Below are positions 47,746 through 56,019 of a DNA stretch of 64,000 nt, piece after piece. Under the pieces are notes generated by a model. The model saw nothing but the letters and a program-made list of their open reading frames with translations, did no database searches and was not told the origin of the DNA. Position 1 is the first letter of the stretch, and the number at the start of each line of letters is the position of its first letter. Source of the DNA: Kribbella sindirgiensis (GTDB lineage Bacteria; Actinomycetota; Actinomycetes; Propionibacteriales; Kribbellaceae); assembly GCF_004331435.1 (NCBI RefSeq), contig NZ_SJKA01000012.1, forward strand, positions 186,001-250,000. Reading direction: 5' to 3'. The translations under genes were made by a program, and so were the position numbers.

Positions 47746-48298
47746 CGCGCTGGTTGGCGAGGTAGCGCGCTTTCTTCTGGCGGTTCCCGCACGTGTTCAT
47801 GTCACACCATCTGCGGGTGCGACTCTGGCTGGTGTCGAAGAAGGCGGCCTGGCAGGTCGGTGACGCGCACAACGCCAGTCGTCCGTCACGTTCGCCGGCG
47901 ATGATGCTGATCGCGTCCGCGGCGATCACGCTGAGCGCGTCCTCAACCGAAGAAGCTGAGCCAAGCTGCCATCGGCGCTCGCCCTCAGGCGTCAGGACCG
48001 CAGCGGCCCGACCCTGAACGCTGCGGTCATTGATGACCTGGACCGCAGCCGCAGGAAGCGCGTCCTGGATCGCGGCCGCCGTCGCCGCGGCGTGAATCGA
48101 CTCCCTCAGCTCCCGAGCGAGGTCGAGTTGCGCAGGCGTGCAGGACTCCACGGCGAGCCCGCTCACGGCCAGCCAGTCGACGAGTCGCTGCGGCGTGGGA
48201 ATGCGCTCCACCGCAGTGCCGTGACGCTCCGACAGCGTGCCCGTGAAGCTGGTCGCCAGCACGCTGCCGAGGCGGAAGTCGGGGAACCCATCACGCAT
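47693..48298 (-). CDS. CGNR zinc-finger regulator (ABATE domain)
   Basis: DNA-binding protein (201 aa). The C-terminal zinc finger is complete: CASPTCQ, then WCDMNTCGNRQKKARY, with the CGNR signature. The N-terminal ABATE stress-response domain has DWLAVSGL and ELRESIHAAA. It is divergent from the epoxide hydrolase gene, with near-identical operator copies at both starts. ATG 48298 is leaderless (TAAGGT six bases upstream, within operator copy 1). Confidence 0.87.
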   Translation of the reverse strand: MRDGFPDFRLGSVLATSFTGTLSERHGTAVERIPTPQRLVDWLAVSGLAVESCTPAQLDLARELRESIHAAATAAAIQDALPAAAVQVINDRSVQGRAAAVLTPEGERRWQLGSASSVEDALSVIAADAISIIAGERDGRLALCASPTCQAAFFDTSQSRTRRWCDMNTCGNRQKKARYLANQRASGGRAGSSGGRSPSPR

Positions 48299-48317
48299 GG
48301 AACCACCTTAGCCGGTT
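48299..48317. promoter_or_regulatory. operator copy 1 (CGNR side)
   Basis: GGAACCACCTTAGCCGGTT begins right at the CGNR start codon and covers its -10 (TAAGGT, minus, 48310-48305). 17/19 identical to copy 2. Confidence 0.7.
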
Positions 48318-48344
48318 GCGACCCGCCTCGAGGCATGACAAGGT

Positions 48345-48365
48345 GGAACCACCTAAGACGGTTCC
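48345..48365. promoter_or_regulatory. operator copy 2 (epoxide hydrolase side)
   Basis: GGAACC-acctaagac-GGTTCC, 6-bp arms and 9-bp spacer, 46 bp from copy 1. It covers a TAAGAC -10-like element ahead of the epoxide hydrolase gene. Confidence 0.7.
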
Positions 48366-48375
48366 GGGAGGTCTC

Positions 48376-49542
48376 ATGACCAGCGACGTACAGGCATTCG
48401 AAACCCATGCTTCTGACGCCGACCTCGACGAGCTGCGCGCGCGATTGGCCGCGGCGCGACTGCCGGAGGCCGAGACCGTCTCTGGCGCCGAACCCGGCCC
48501 GCGCCGCTGGGCTCAGGGTGTTCCGCTCGCCGACCTTGTCGAGCTCGTGGACTACTGGCGCACCGGGTACGACTGGCGATCGTTCGAAGAGCGCCTGCAC
48601 CGGATCGGCCAGTTCCGCACGACCATCGACGGCCTGGGAATCCACTTCCTGCACCGCCGGTCCCCGCGCCCGGATGCCACTCCGCTGATCCTGACGCACG
48701 GCTGGCCGGACAGCATCGTCCGGTTCGTCGACGTCATCGACGAGTTGGCAGATCCGACGGAGGCCGACGCGCCCGCGTTTCACGTCGTGGCCCCGTCGCT
48801 GCCGGGCTTCGGGTACAGCGACAGGCCGGCCACCACCGGGTGGGGAACCGAGAAGATCGCGGCCGCCTGGGTGGAACTGATGGGAAGGCTCGGCTACGGC
48901 AAGTTCCTGGCGCACGGCGGCGACTGGGGAGGCAACATCACCACGGTTCTCGGTGGCAGGTTCCCGAAGCAGGTTCTCGGCATCCACACCACGTTCGCGG
49001 AGGGGCCGCCCGGGTTGACGACGGACGGGCTGACGGCGGTCGAGCGCGAATGGGCCGAGGACACCCACGACTTCTGGCGCCACCGCGCGGCGTACGCGAA
49101 GCAGCAGGCGACCCGGCCGCAGACGATCGGTTACTCGCTCGTCGACTCGCCGGTCGGGCTTCTTGCCTGGATCCTCGACAAGTTCGCCGAGTGGTCGGAC
49201 ACCGAGGACAGCCCGTTCGAGACGATGTCCAGAGACCGGGTTCTCGACGACGTCACGCTGTACTGGCTGACACGGACCGGTGCCTCGGCCGCCCGCATCT
49301 ACTACGAGAGCCACAACTCGCTCGACCCGGACCTTCGGGTGGACGTTCCGTCGGCGATCACTGCCTATCCCCGCGACGTCGAGAAGTGCCCGCGTCCGTG
49401 GGCGCAGGAGCGTTACCGGCAGATCGTCCGCTGGAGGCTGGCCGAGGCCGGCGGACACTTCCCGGCGCTGGAGGTTCCGGAGTACTTCGTCAAGGACCTC
49501 CAGGACGGTCTCGCGGCGGTGCTGGCCTCAGAGGGCGGCTGA
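48376..49542 (+). CDS. epoxide hydrolase
   Basis: Alpha/beta hydrolase with N-terminal EHN domain (388 aa). HGWPDS oxyanion region, nucleophile Asp in HGGDWGG, and catalytic His in GGHFPALE are present; tyrosines in the cap (IYYESH) may protonate the epoxide. ATG 48376 has GGGAGG. Control by the divergent CGNR protein is inferred from paired operators. Substrate unknown; no signal peptide, so cytoplasmic. Confidence 0.87.
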   Translation: MTSDVQAFETHASDADLDELRARLAAARLPEAETVSGAEPGPRRWAQGVPLADLVELVDYWRTGYDWRSFEERLHRIGQFRTTIDGLGIHFLHRRSPRPDATPLILTHGWPDSIVRFVDVIDELADPTEADAPAFHVVAPSLPGFGYSDRPATTGWGTEKIAAAWVELMGRLGYGKFLAHGGDWGGNITTVLGGRFPKQVLGIHTTFAEGPPGLTTDGLTAVEREWAEDTHDFWRHRAAYAKQQATRPQTIGYSLVDSPVGLLAWILDKFAEWSDTEDSPFETMSRDRVLDDVTLYWLTRTGASAARIYYESHNSLDPDLRVDVPSAITAYPRDVEKCPRPWAQERYRQIVRWRLAEAGGHFPALEVPEYFVKDLQDGLAAVLASEGG

Positions 49543-50643
49543 GATTGTTTCCGTGTACGTCGGGGTGCTCGCGAGGTACGCCGCTTCGACGTAGACGGTG
49601 CTGTCCTGGCACGTCATCGGCGTGAGCGCGACACCGGGTTCGGCGGCGTACAACCGTTGTGGGGTGGAGAGACCGGAGCGCCAGCGGTGGATCTGGTAGG
49701 TCTCCTCGCCGCTCGAACCGACCGTCCTGGTCTCCCACAGGATCCAGTTGCCGCAGGCAAGGATGGTGTCGGTGACGACGGTGCCGAGCGGGCGGGCGGG
49801 GGAGTCGCCGGACTCCCGGACGTACGCCTTGCTCTGGTACTGGTCCGGGTCCGCGGCGCCGACCTCGGACCACACCGTCGCACCGCGCACCGTCGCGCCG
49901 CTCCACTGGATGCAGTTGGTTGCTGCGGGCACCGGTTGGGCGGCGCCTCCGGCCAGCGGAGCGGTCAGGATCCGTTTGCAGCGGCGGGCGGTCTCCGGCG
50001 CAATGATCTCGCTGAACGTCACCGTGTCCGCCGACACCACCGGATCGGCCACGTAACCGGGGGCCGCGACGCAGGTGACGGTGCGGGACTTCAGCGTCGC
50101 GAGCTCGGCGACGATCAGGCAGGAACGGTTCTTCGGGTCCGTCGAGCTGTACGCGAACGTCCCGTCGTACGCGCCGATCTCCGGTTCGGACACCGGCGGC
50201 AGCGCGGTCGGAGCGGTCGCCTTACCCGTCGTGAGGTCGTAGCGCAGCACCTTGATCTGCGGGTCGGGACCGTCGGAGCGGATGTCCTCGATCAGCGCCC
50301 AGCGGTCGTCGATCACGACGGGGGACTGGGCGACGAAGCCGGTCGCGGGCACATGCCGTACGACGACCCTCTTGCCGGCGCGGTCCGCGATCGTCGTCGT
50401 ACCGGCTTCGTCGCTGCCCCGAGTCACGACGTACTTGCGGTGCTGGGTGACGAGGTGCTGGCCGTCGACCGGTTGCCGCAGGACGTTCGCCCACGCGGGC
50501 AGCGCCGTACCGGTGTCTCCTGGCGGCGTTGGCGTTGGCGTCGGAGTGCTGCTGGGTGCCGGACTGCTCTCCGGTGGGTTGGAGGAGCAGCCCGCCACGG
50601 TCAGCAGCAGAAGGGTGCCAACGGCAACCGTACGACGACGCAT
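49528..50643 (-). CDS. lipoprotein with beta-propeller-like domain
   Basis: Lipoprotein of 371 aa. Signal peptide and lipobox (VAGC, Cys19), then a Ser/Thr/Pro linker (SSTPTPTPTPP) and a ~310-residue domain with repeating strands (RYVVTRGSDE-like, IKVLRYDLTTGKA, GTFAYSSTD, GATVWSEVGA, NWILWETRTVG) suggesting a TolB/propeller fold. Three to four cysteines may form disulfides. It overlaps the upstream peptidase-like gene (TGATG), so both are made together at the cell surface. Confidence 0.7.
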   Translation of the reverse strand: MRRRTVAVGTLLLLTVAGCSSNPPESSPAPSSTPTPTPTPPGDTGTALPAWANVLRQPVDGQHLVTQHRKYVVTRGSDEAGTTTIADRAGKRVVVRHVPATGFVAQSPVVIDDRWALIEDIRSDGPDPQIKVLRYDLTTGKATAPTALPPVSEPEIGAYDGTFAYSSTDPKNRSCLIVAELATLKSRTVTCVAAPGYVADPVVSADTVTFSEIIAPETARRCKRILTAPLAGGAAQPVPAATNCIQWSGATVRGATVWSEVGAADPDQYQSKAYVRESGDSPARPLGTVVTDTILACGNWILWETRTVGSSGEETYQIHRWRSGLSTPQRLYAAEPGVALTPMTCQDSTVYVEAAYLASTPTYTETISAAL

Positions 50644-51929
50644 CACAGCCCGATGTTCTTGAAGGAGTTGGCCAGGGTGGCGTTGAACAGGGCGCTGGCG
50701 GGGATGTTCTTCGGTCCGTCCGTGACGTTGCCGCGGCTGTTGAAGCGGCGCTCGTTGAACACCTCGAAGATCGCGATCGTGCCCTTCGCCTTGTCGTAGC
50801 CGCGGCCGACCTGGTAGTGCCCACTGTGGTTGAAGGCAAGGTACGGGAAGTACCGCTTCAGCAGCTGCACGTGCTCGATCACCGGCGCCTTGTACACGCC
50901 GAGGTGCTTCTGGTGCACGGTGAAGAAGGTCTGCGTGTTCCAGTTCGCGACGTTCTGCACGATGTACGTGCCGGCGGACTTGGGCCACGCGGTCTTCAGG
51001 TTCGTCTGCTTCACCATCGCGGAGATCGCCGTACCGGACGTGGTCGAGCCGAGGTCCTTCGCCCAGGACGCCTGGGTGTCCTTCTGGTTGTCGTCGGCCC
51101 AGTCGATGGACTGGAAGGTCGCGGGACCGCACCAGTACCCCTTCTCCTGGGAGGTCTGGAAGCCCTTCATGATGTACGCCGAAGCGGGCGCAACCACCGG
51201 CGCCACCGGAGTCGACGGGGGCGAAGGCACCGGAGTGGACGGACCGAGGGTAGGAGCAGTCCTGGTCGGCGTTGATGTCGGAGTCGGTGCCGGGGGAGCC
51301 TCGGGGGTGGGTTCCGGGTTGGGCGGTGGGGTTTGGGTTTCGGCGAGTTCGCGGAGTTCGCGGGCCTTCTCGCGGCCGTTCCAGGCGGCTTGCATCTCGT
51401 CGAGTTCCGCGGTGACACGCTGGCTCTTCGGCAGCGCGGCGCGCTCCTTGACGAACGCGGCCGGGGTCAGATCACCGGTGGAGATGTCCTGCTCGGTGCT
51501 GTCCTGCTCAGTGTTGTCCTGCTCCGTGCCGGTCTCGTCCGCGGCGCGCAGGGTCGGCTCGGTCATCAGGGCGTGCCGCTGGGCGCCGGTCGGCACCTGG
51601 CTGACGAAGCCGAGGCCGAGGCAGTAGTTCTCGGTGTCGAGCTTGAAGCACCGGAGCATCGAGGCGGCCTGCGCCGAGGTGTCGGCCGACCGGAGCTGCA
51701 CATCACCCGGCGAGCTCTCCGTGACCTGCCGCACCACGTCACTCCACGACCTCGCCACACCATCACTGGGAGCCGTGGAGGTAGGCGTTGCAGTGGGCGG
51801 AGCACTGGGTGGTGCGGTAGGTAAAGGTGTGGCGGGTTCGCGTGGTTGGTAGGCCTGGGCGGTGAGGGGTGCCTGGGCGAGCAGTGCACCCAGGAGGATC
51901 AGAGTTGCCCCCCGTGCTGCTGTGAGCAT
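50643..51929 (-). CDS. secreted C39-like cysteine peptidase
   Basis: Secreted protein of 428 aa. It has a signal peptide (TLILLGALLAQAPLTAQA), a P/T/S linker, a middle domain with the sequence CFKLDTENYCLG, a TEQD tandem repeat, a long Pro/Thr stretch (PPNPEPTPEAPPAPTPTSTP) and a C-terminal papain-like C39 domain with Cys in YWCGPATFQ and His in SGHYQVGRGYD. That pair indicates an active peptidase or amidase. It heads a two-gene unit with the propeller lipoprotein. GGGAGA precedes ATG 51929. Confidence 0.75.
   Translation of the reverse strand: MLTAARGATLILLGALLAQAPLTAQAYQPREPATPLPTAPPSAPPTATPTSTAPSDGVARSWSDVVRQVTESSPGDVQLRSADTSAQAASMLRCFKLDTENYCLGLGFVSQVPTGAQRHALMTEPTLRAADETGTEQDNTEQDSTEQDISTGDLTPAAFVKERAALPKSQRVTAELDEMQAAWNGREKARELRELAETQTPPPNPEPTPEAPPAPTPTSTPTRTAPTLGPSTPVPSPPSTPVAPVVAPASAYIMKGFQTSQEKGYWCGPATFQSIDWADDNQKDTQASWAKDLGSTTSGTAISAMVKQTNLKTAWPKSAGTYIVQNVANWNTQTFFTVHQKHLGVYKAPVIEHVQLLKRYFPYLAFNHSGHYQVGRGYDKAKGTIAIFEVFNERRFNSRGNVTDGPKNIPASALFNATLANSFKNIGL
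51486..51530. repeat. 15-bp tandem repeat, three copies
   Basis: GTCCTGCTCGGTGCT-type units encode TEQDN-TEQDS-TEQDI in the C39-like protein (minus strand). Confidence 0.8.
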
Positions 51930-52004
51930 TGGGTCTCCCGAGCGGCGTGTGACGGCAGTGACTGAGGGTACGCCTGGGACCACAGTACGTGCTTGTGGCA
52001 ACAA

Positions 52005-52022
52005 ACGGGAGGGGCCTCCCGT
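52005..52022. promoter_or_regulatory. 18-bp palindrome before def
   Basis: ACGGGAGG-GG-CCTCCCGT, perfect 8-bp arms. It lies about 25 bp upstream of the def -10, in the divergent gap with the C39-like gene. Operator or small hairpin. Confidence 0.4.
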
Positions 52023-52046
52023 CGGTAATCCGCCCGATAGGCCCCG

Positions 52047-52052
52047 TAGACT
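52047..52052 (+). promoter_or_regulatory. probable def -10
   Basis: TAGACT followed by ~38 bases to GTG 52090, which has GGAGAG just before it. It would drive def-fmt-rsmB. Confidence 0.45.
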
Positions 52053-52089
52053 TGCCCGGTCCAGGTCCGTGGAGTGCTGTGGAGAGTCT

Positions 52090-52638
52090 GTGTCGGTCCA
52101 ACCCATCCGCCTGTTCGGCGACCCTGTGCTGATCACCAAGGCCGACCCGGTCGTCGACTTCGACGCCGAGCTGCGCCGCCTGGTCGCGGACCTCACCGAC
52201 ACCATGCAGGACGCGCCCGGATCGGGTCTGGCCGCGCCGCAGATCGGCGTCGGCCTGCGGGTGTTCACGTACCACGTCGAGGGCGAGCTCGGGCACCTGA
52301 TCAACCCGGAGCTGACGCTGTCGCTGGAGGAGCAGTTCGGCCCCGAGGGCTGCCTGTCGATCCCCGGCCTGACGTTCGACTGCCGCCGCGCCCAGTCGGT
52401 GATCGCCAAGGGTTTCAACATGTACGGCGACCCGGTGGTGATCGAGGGGTCGGACCTGCTCGCCCGCTGCATCCAGCACGAGACCGACCACCTGGACGGC
52501 GTCCTGTTCGTGGACCGGCTCGACCGCGAGACCCGCAAGCAGGCGATGAAGGCGATCCGCGAGTCCGACTGGTCCGGCCTGGGCGGCCCGCCGCAGCTCA
52601 AGGTCTCGCCGCACCCGACGAACGGATTCGGACTGTGA
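52090..52638 (+). CDS. def: peptide deformylase
   Basis: Fe/Zn metallo-hydrolase (182 aa) removing the N-formyl group from nascent proteins. All three motifs are seen: GSGLAAPQIG, EGCLSIPG (metal Cys) and QHETDHLDG (HExxH). GTG 52090 gives the usual short N-terminus before QPIRLFGDPVL. It overlaps fmt by 4 bp (GTGA). Confidence 0.96.
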   Translation: MSVQPIRLFGDPVLITKADPVVDFDAELRRLVADLTDTMQDAPGSGLAAPQIGVGLRVFTYHVEGELGHLINPELTLSLEEQFGPEGCLSIPGLTFDCRRAQSVIAKGFNMYGDPVVIEGSDLLARCIQHETDHLDGVLFVDRLDRETRKQAMKAIRESDWSGLGGPPQLKVSPHPTNGFGL

Positions 52639-53561
52639 GAGTCGTCTTCGCCGGTACGCCGGAACCAGCTGTCACCGCGCTCGAGGCGATCGTTGCCAGC
52701 CGCCACGAACTGGTCGGGGTCGTGACCCGCCCGGACGCGCCCGCCGGCCGCGGCCGCAAGCTCGTGGCGTCGCCGGTCGCGCAGTACGCCGAGGAGCTCG
52801 GCGGGATCGAGATCCTGAAGCCGGTCAAGCCGAGCGACCCCGAGTTCCTGGCCCGGCTGCGGGAGATCGCGCCGGACTGCTGCCCGGTCGTCGCGTACGG
52901 CGGGCTGCTGCCGCAGGCGGCGCTCGACATCCCGCGGCACGGCTGGATCAACCTGCACTTCTCGGTGCTGCCCGCGTGGCGCGGGGCCGCGCCGGTGCAG
53001 CACTCGATCATCGCGGGTGACGACGTGGCCGGGGCGAGTACGTTCCGGATCGTGAAGGCGCTCGACGCCGGCCCGGTGTACGGCGTACTCACCGAGCCGA
53101 TCGGTCCCGAGGACACGTCCGGTGATCTGCTGCACCGGCTCGCGGTGTCCGGGTCGAAGCTGCTCGTCGACACGCTCGACGGGATCGAAGCCGGTGTGCT
53201 GGAGGCCCGCGAGCAGCCGGCCGACGGGGTGACGCTGGCGCCGAAACTCACGGTCGAGGACGCCGAGCTGGACCTGAACGCGCCGGCGCAGCGCGTCGAT
53301 CGGCTGGTACGCGGCTGCAACCCGGCGCCCGGGGCGTGGACGACGTTCCGGGGCGAGCGGCTGAAGGTCCTCGCCGTACGGCTGACCGACGACGAGCTGA
53401 AGCCGGGCGAGCTGCAGGCGACCAAGTCGAGTGTGAAGACCGGCACCGGCAGTAAGGCGGTCGAGCTCGTCACGGTCCAGCCGCAGGGTAAGAAGCCGAT
53501 GGCCGCGGCCGACTGGGCGCGCGGCATCCGGCTCACCGATGCGGACCTCCTCGGTGGCTGA
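52635..53561 (+). CDS. fmt: methionyl-tRNA formyltransferase
   Basis: Formylates initiator Met-tRNA with 10-formyl-THF (308 aa). Motifs: VVFAGTPEPA at the start, the catalytic-region NLHFSVLPAWRGAAPV (SLLP-type) and a C-terminal tRNA-binding OB-like domain with APGAWTTFRG. def and fmt side by side couple adding and removing the formyl group. The 3' end overlaps rsmB by 23 bp. Confidence 0.96.
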   Translation: MRVVFAGTPEPAVTALEAIVASRHELVGVVTRPDAPAGRGRKLVASPVAQYAEELGGIEILKPVKPSDPEFLARLREIAPDCCPVVAYGGLLPQAALDIPRHGWINLHFSVLPAWRGAAPVQHSIIAGDDVAGASTFRIVKALDAGPVYGVLTEPIGPEDTSGDLLHRLAVSGSKLLVDTLDGIEAGVLEAREQPADGVTLAPKLTVEDAELDLNAPAQRVDRLVRGCNPAPGAWTTFRGERLKVLAVRLTDDELKPGELQATKSSVKTGTGSKAVELVTVQPQGKKPMAAADWARGIRLTDADLLGG

Positions 53562-54963
53562 TCGGAACGCGCGTAATCGGGCGCCGCAGCGGCGTCCGGA
53601 TCCGGTACGGCGGGTGGCGTACCAGGTCATCCGGCAGGTCACCGCCGAGGGCGGCTACGCGAACCTCGCGCTCAACAAGGCCCTCCGGGACGCGCGGCTC
53701 GGTGGGCGCGACGCCGCGTTCTGCACCGAGCTGGTGCACGGCACGTTGCGCTGGCAGGGCACGTACGACGCCTTTCTGGCGCGGTGCGTCTCGCGTCCAC
53801 TCGCGGACCTCGACCCCGAACTCCTGGACGTGCTCCGCCTCGGCACCCATCAGCTGCTCAACATGCGGGTGGACTCGTACGCCGCGGTCGACGAGATGGT
53901 CACGCTGACTCGGTCCGAGCTCGGGCAGAAGCGCACCGGCCTGGTGAACGCCGTACTCCGGAAGATCAGCCAGCGCTCGCTGGACCAGTGGATCTCCACG
54001 ACCGCACCGCACCCGGACGATGATCCCCTCGGTTACCTGGCGATCGCCGAAGCACATCCGCGGTGGGTGATCGAGTCCTTCGACCGTGCACTGACCGCTG
54101 GGCCGGGCGCCGCGCCGCCGGGTGAGGCTGCGAACGAGCTGGAGCGGTTGCTGGTTGCCGACAACGAACCACCTCGGGTCACGCTGGTTGCTCGGCCTGG
54201 GCTGGCCGACGTGGACGAGTTGGTGGCTGCCGGTGCGGTCGCGGCGCGGTGGTCGCCGTACGGCGCGGTGCTCGACGGCGGTGGTGATCCGGGCCGGATC
54301 GCGGCGGTCGCGACCGGGCGGGCCGGCGTACAGGACGAAGGGTCGCAGCTGGTCGCGATCGCGCTGGCGTCGGCGAAGGTCGACGGCGACCACGCGAACT
54401 GGCTCGACCTGTGTGCGGGGCCGGGCGGCAAGTCCGCGCTGCTGGCGGCACTCGTGCAGGACGGTCAGCTGACCGCTGTGGAGCCGCTGAAACACCGCGC
54501 GGAGCTGGTGCGCCAGAATCTGCGGGCGATCCCCGGCAACCACAAGGTGCTGGTCGGCGACGGGACGAAGCCGACCTGGCCGGAGGGTTCGTTCGACCGC
54601 GTGCTGGCCGATGTGCCGTGCAGTGGCCTGGGTGCGTTGCGCCGCCGTCCGGAAGCGCGCTGGCGCCGTACGCCGGAAGATGTCGAGGAACTCCGGCCGC
54701 TCCAGGAGGCGTTGCTCGACTCGGCGATCACGTCGGTCCGGCCGGGTGGGGTGGTCGCGTACGTCACGTGCTCGCCGCATCCCGACGAGACCCGCGCGGT
54801 GGTCGACGCCGTCCTGGGGCGCCGCGACGACGCGATCCTCGAGGACGCACGGCCGCTGTTCCCCGGCGTACCGGACTTGGGCGACGGACCGGATGTCCAG
54901 CTCTGGCCGCACCTGCACGGCACCGACGCGATGTACCTGGCGCTGATCCGCCGGTCATTCTGA
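53539..54963 (+). CDS. rsmB: 16S rRNA (cytosine-967-C5) methyltransferase
   Basis: RsmB (474 aa): an N-terminal NusB-like RNA-binding domain (VAYQVIRQVTAEGGYANLALN) followed by a class I methyltransferase with SAM motif LCAGPGGKS, DVPCSGLG with one catalytic Cys and YVTCSPHPDE with the second. ATG 53539 overlaps fmt; GTG 53554 is an alternative. Final gene of the def-fmt-rsmB unit. Confidence 0.94.
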   Translation: MRTSSVADRNARNRAPQRRPDPVRRVAYQVIRQVTAEGGYANLALNKALRDARLGGRDAAFCTELVHGTLRWQGTYDAFLARCVSRPLADLDPELLDVLRLGTHQLLNMRVDSYAAVDEMVTLTRSELGQKRTGLVNAVLRKISQRSLDQWISTTAPHPDDDPLGYLAIAEAHPRWVIESFDRALTAGPGAAPPGEAANELERLLVADNEPPRVTLVARPGLADVDELVAAGAVAARWSPYGAVLDGGGDPGRIAAVATGRAGVQDEGSQLVAIALASAKVDGDHANWLDLCAGPGGKSALLAALVQDGQLTAVEPLKHRAELVRQNLRAIPGNHKVLVGDGTKPTWPEGSFDRVLADVPCSGLGALRRRPEARWRRTPEDVEELRPLQEALLDSAITSVRPGGVVAYVTCSPHPDETRAVVDAVLGRRDDAILEDARPLFPGVPDLGDGPDVQLWPHLHGTDAMYLALIRRSF

Positions 54964-55026
54964 GCTGTCATTCAAATATGGGGACCTGCCGTCAGGCGCT
55001 ATCGGCCGAACGGTCATGATAGTGAC

Positions 55027-56019
55027 GTGACAACGACCGCCATCCGTCCCGCACCCTCGACCCGGCGGCACCACGTCGTCGGTCTCGCGTCGGCCTTCGG
55101 GATCGGGATGCTGGTAGCGGTCCAGTCACGGCTGAACGGTGAGCTCGGCGGCATCCTCGGCGACGGGGTTTCCGCGGCGCTGATCTCGTTCGGCTCCGGC
55201 CTGCTGATCCTGCTGGTCGCGTCGGCGGTGGTGCCTCCGGTGCGCCATGGGGTGGTCAAGGTCTGGCGCACTGTCCGGCGGCCGATGCGCGGGTACGGCG
55301 GTCTGCGCTGGTGGCAGTGTCTCGGCGGACTCTCGGGCGCGTTTCTCGTCGCGACGCAGTCGATCACCGTCTCCGTGATCGGTGTCGCGGTGTTCCTGGT
55401 GGCGGGCGTGGCCGGGCAGGCGATCAGCAGCCTGGTCGTCGACCGCCTCGGGTTCGGTCCGGCCGGCCCGCAGCCGCTCACCGCCGTACGGATCGTCGGC
55501 GCCCTGATCGCACTGGTCGCGGTCGCACTGGCTGTGTCCGAGCAGTTGAGTCACCCCGACGGTCTGATGCTGGCGATCCTCCCCGCGCTGGCCGGCGTCG
55601 GCAGTGCGGTGCAGCAGGCCATCAACGGGCGGGTGGCGCGGGCCGCCTCCTCCGATGCGTACGGCGCGGTCGCGGCCGGACTGGTGAACTTCCTGGTCGG
55701 ATTCGTCGCGCTGCTGATCGTGTTCGCCGTCGACCTGGCGCTCCGCGGCGCGCCACGGCACCTGCCGAGCGAGCCCTGGCTGTACCTCGGCGGCGCGTGC
55801 GGCGTCATCTTCATCAGCGCCGCGGCCGCCGTCGTCCGGGTGGTCGGCGTGTTCGTGCTCGGCCTCGGCACGATCGCCGGCCAGTTGATCGCGAGCCTGT
55901 TCATCGACGTCTTCCTGCCCGTCGCCGACAAGCCGGTCACCACCCCGGTCGTCGCTGGCACTCTGCTCGCACTGGTCGCGGTGGTCGTCGCCGCCGTACC
56001 GAACCTCCGTCAGGCCTAG
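55027..56019 (+). CDS. DMT family transporter, YdcZ type
   Basis: Ten-helix membrane protein (330 aa) of the YdcZ/DUF606 branch. The two halves are related: GMLVAVQSRLNGELGGILGD and AGVGSAVQQAINGRVARAAS share the Q-x-x-(L/I)-NG motif. Substrate unknown. GTG 55027 lacks a ribosome binding site; CATGAT six bases upstream is a weak -10. It converges with the next EamA gene by 4 bp. Confidence 0.82.
   Translation: MTTTAIRPAPSTRRHHVVGLASAFGIGMLVAVQSRLNGELGGILGDGVSAALISFGSGLLILLVASAVVPPVRHGVVKVWRTVRRPMRGYGGLRWWQCLGGLSGAFLVATQSITVSVIGVAVFLVAGVAGQAISSLVVDRLGFGPAGPQPLTAVRIVGALIALVAVALAVSEQLSHPDGLMLAILPALAGVGSAVQQAINGRVARAASSDAYGAVAAGLVNFLVGFVALLIVFAVDLALRGAPRHLPSEPWLYLGGACGVIFISAAAAVVRVVGVFVLGLGTIAGQLIASLFIDVFLPVADKPVTTPVVAGTLLALVAVVVAAVPNLRQA

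Noticed and set aside
48018..48298. Restriction, toxin or defence function for the CGNR gene
   Set aside because: The CGNR finger and ABATE domain are typical of a transcription regulator, and the divergent paired operators support that.
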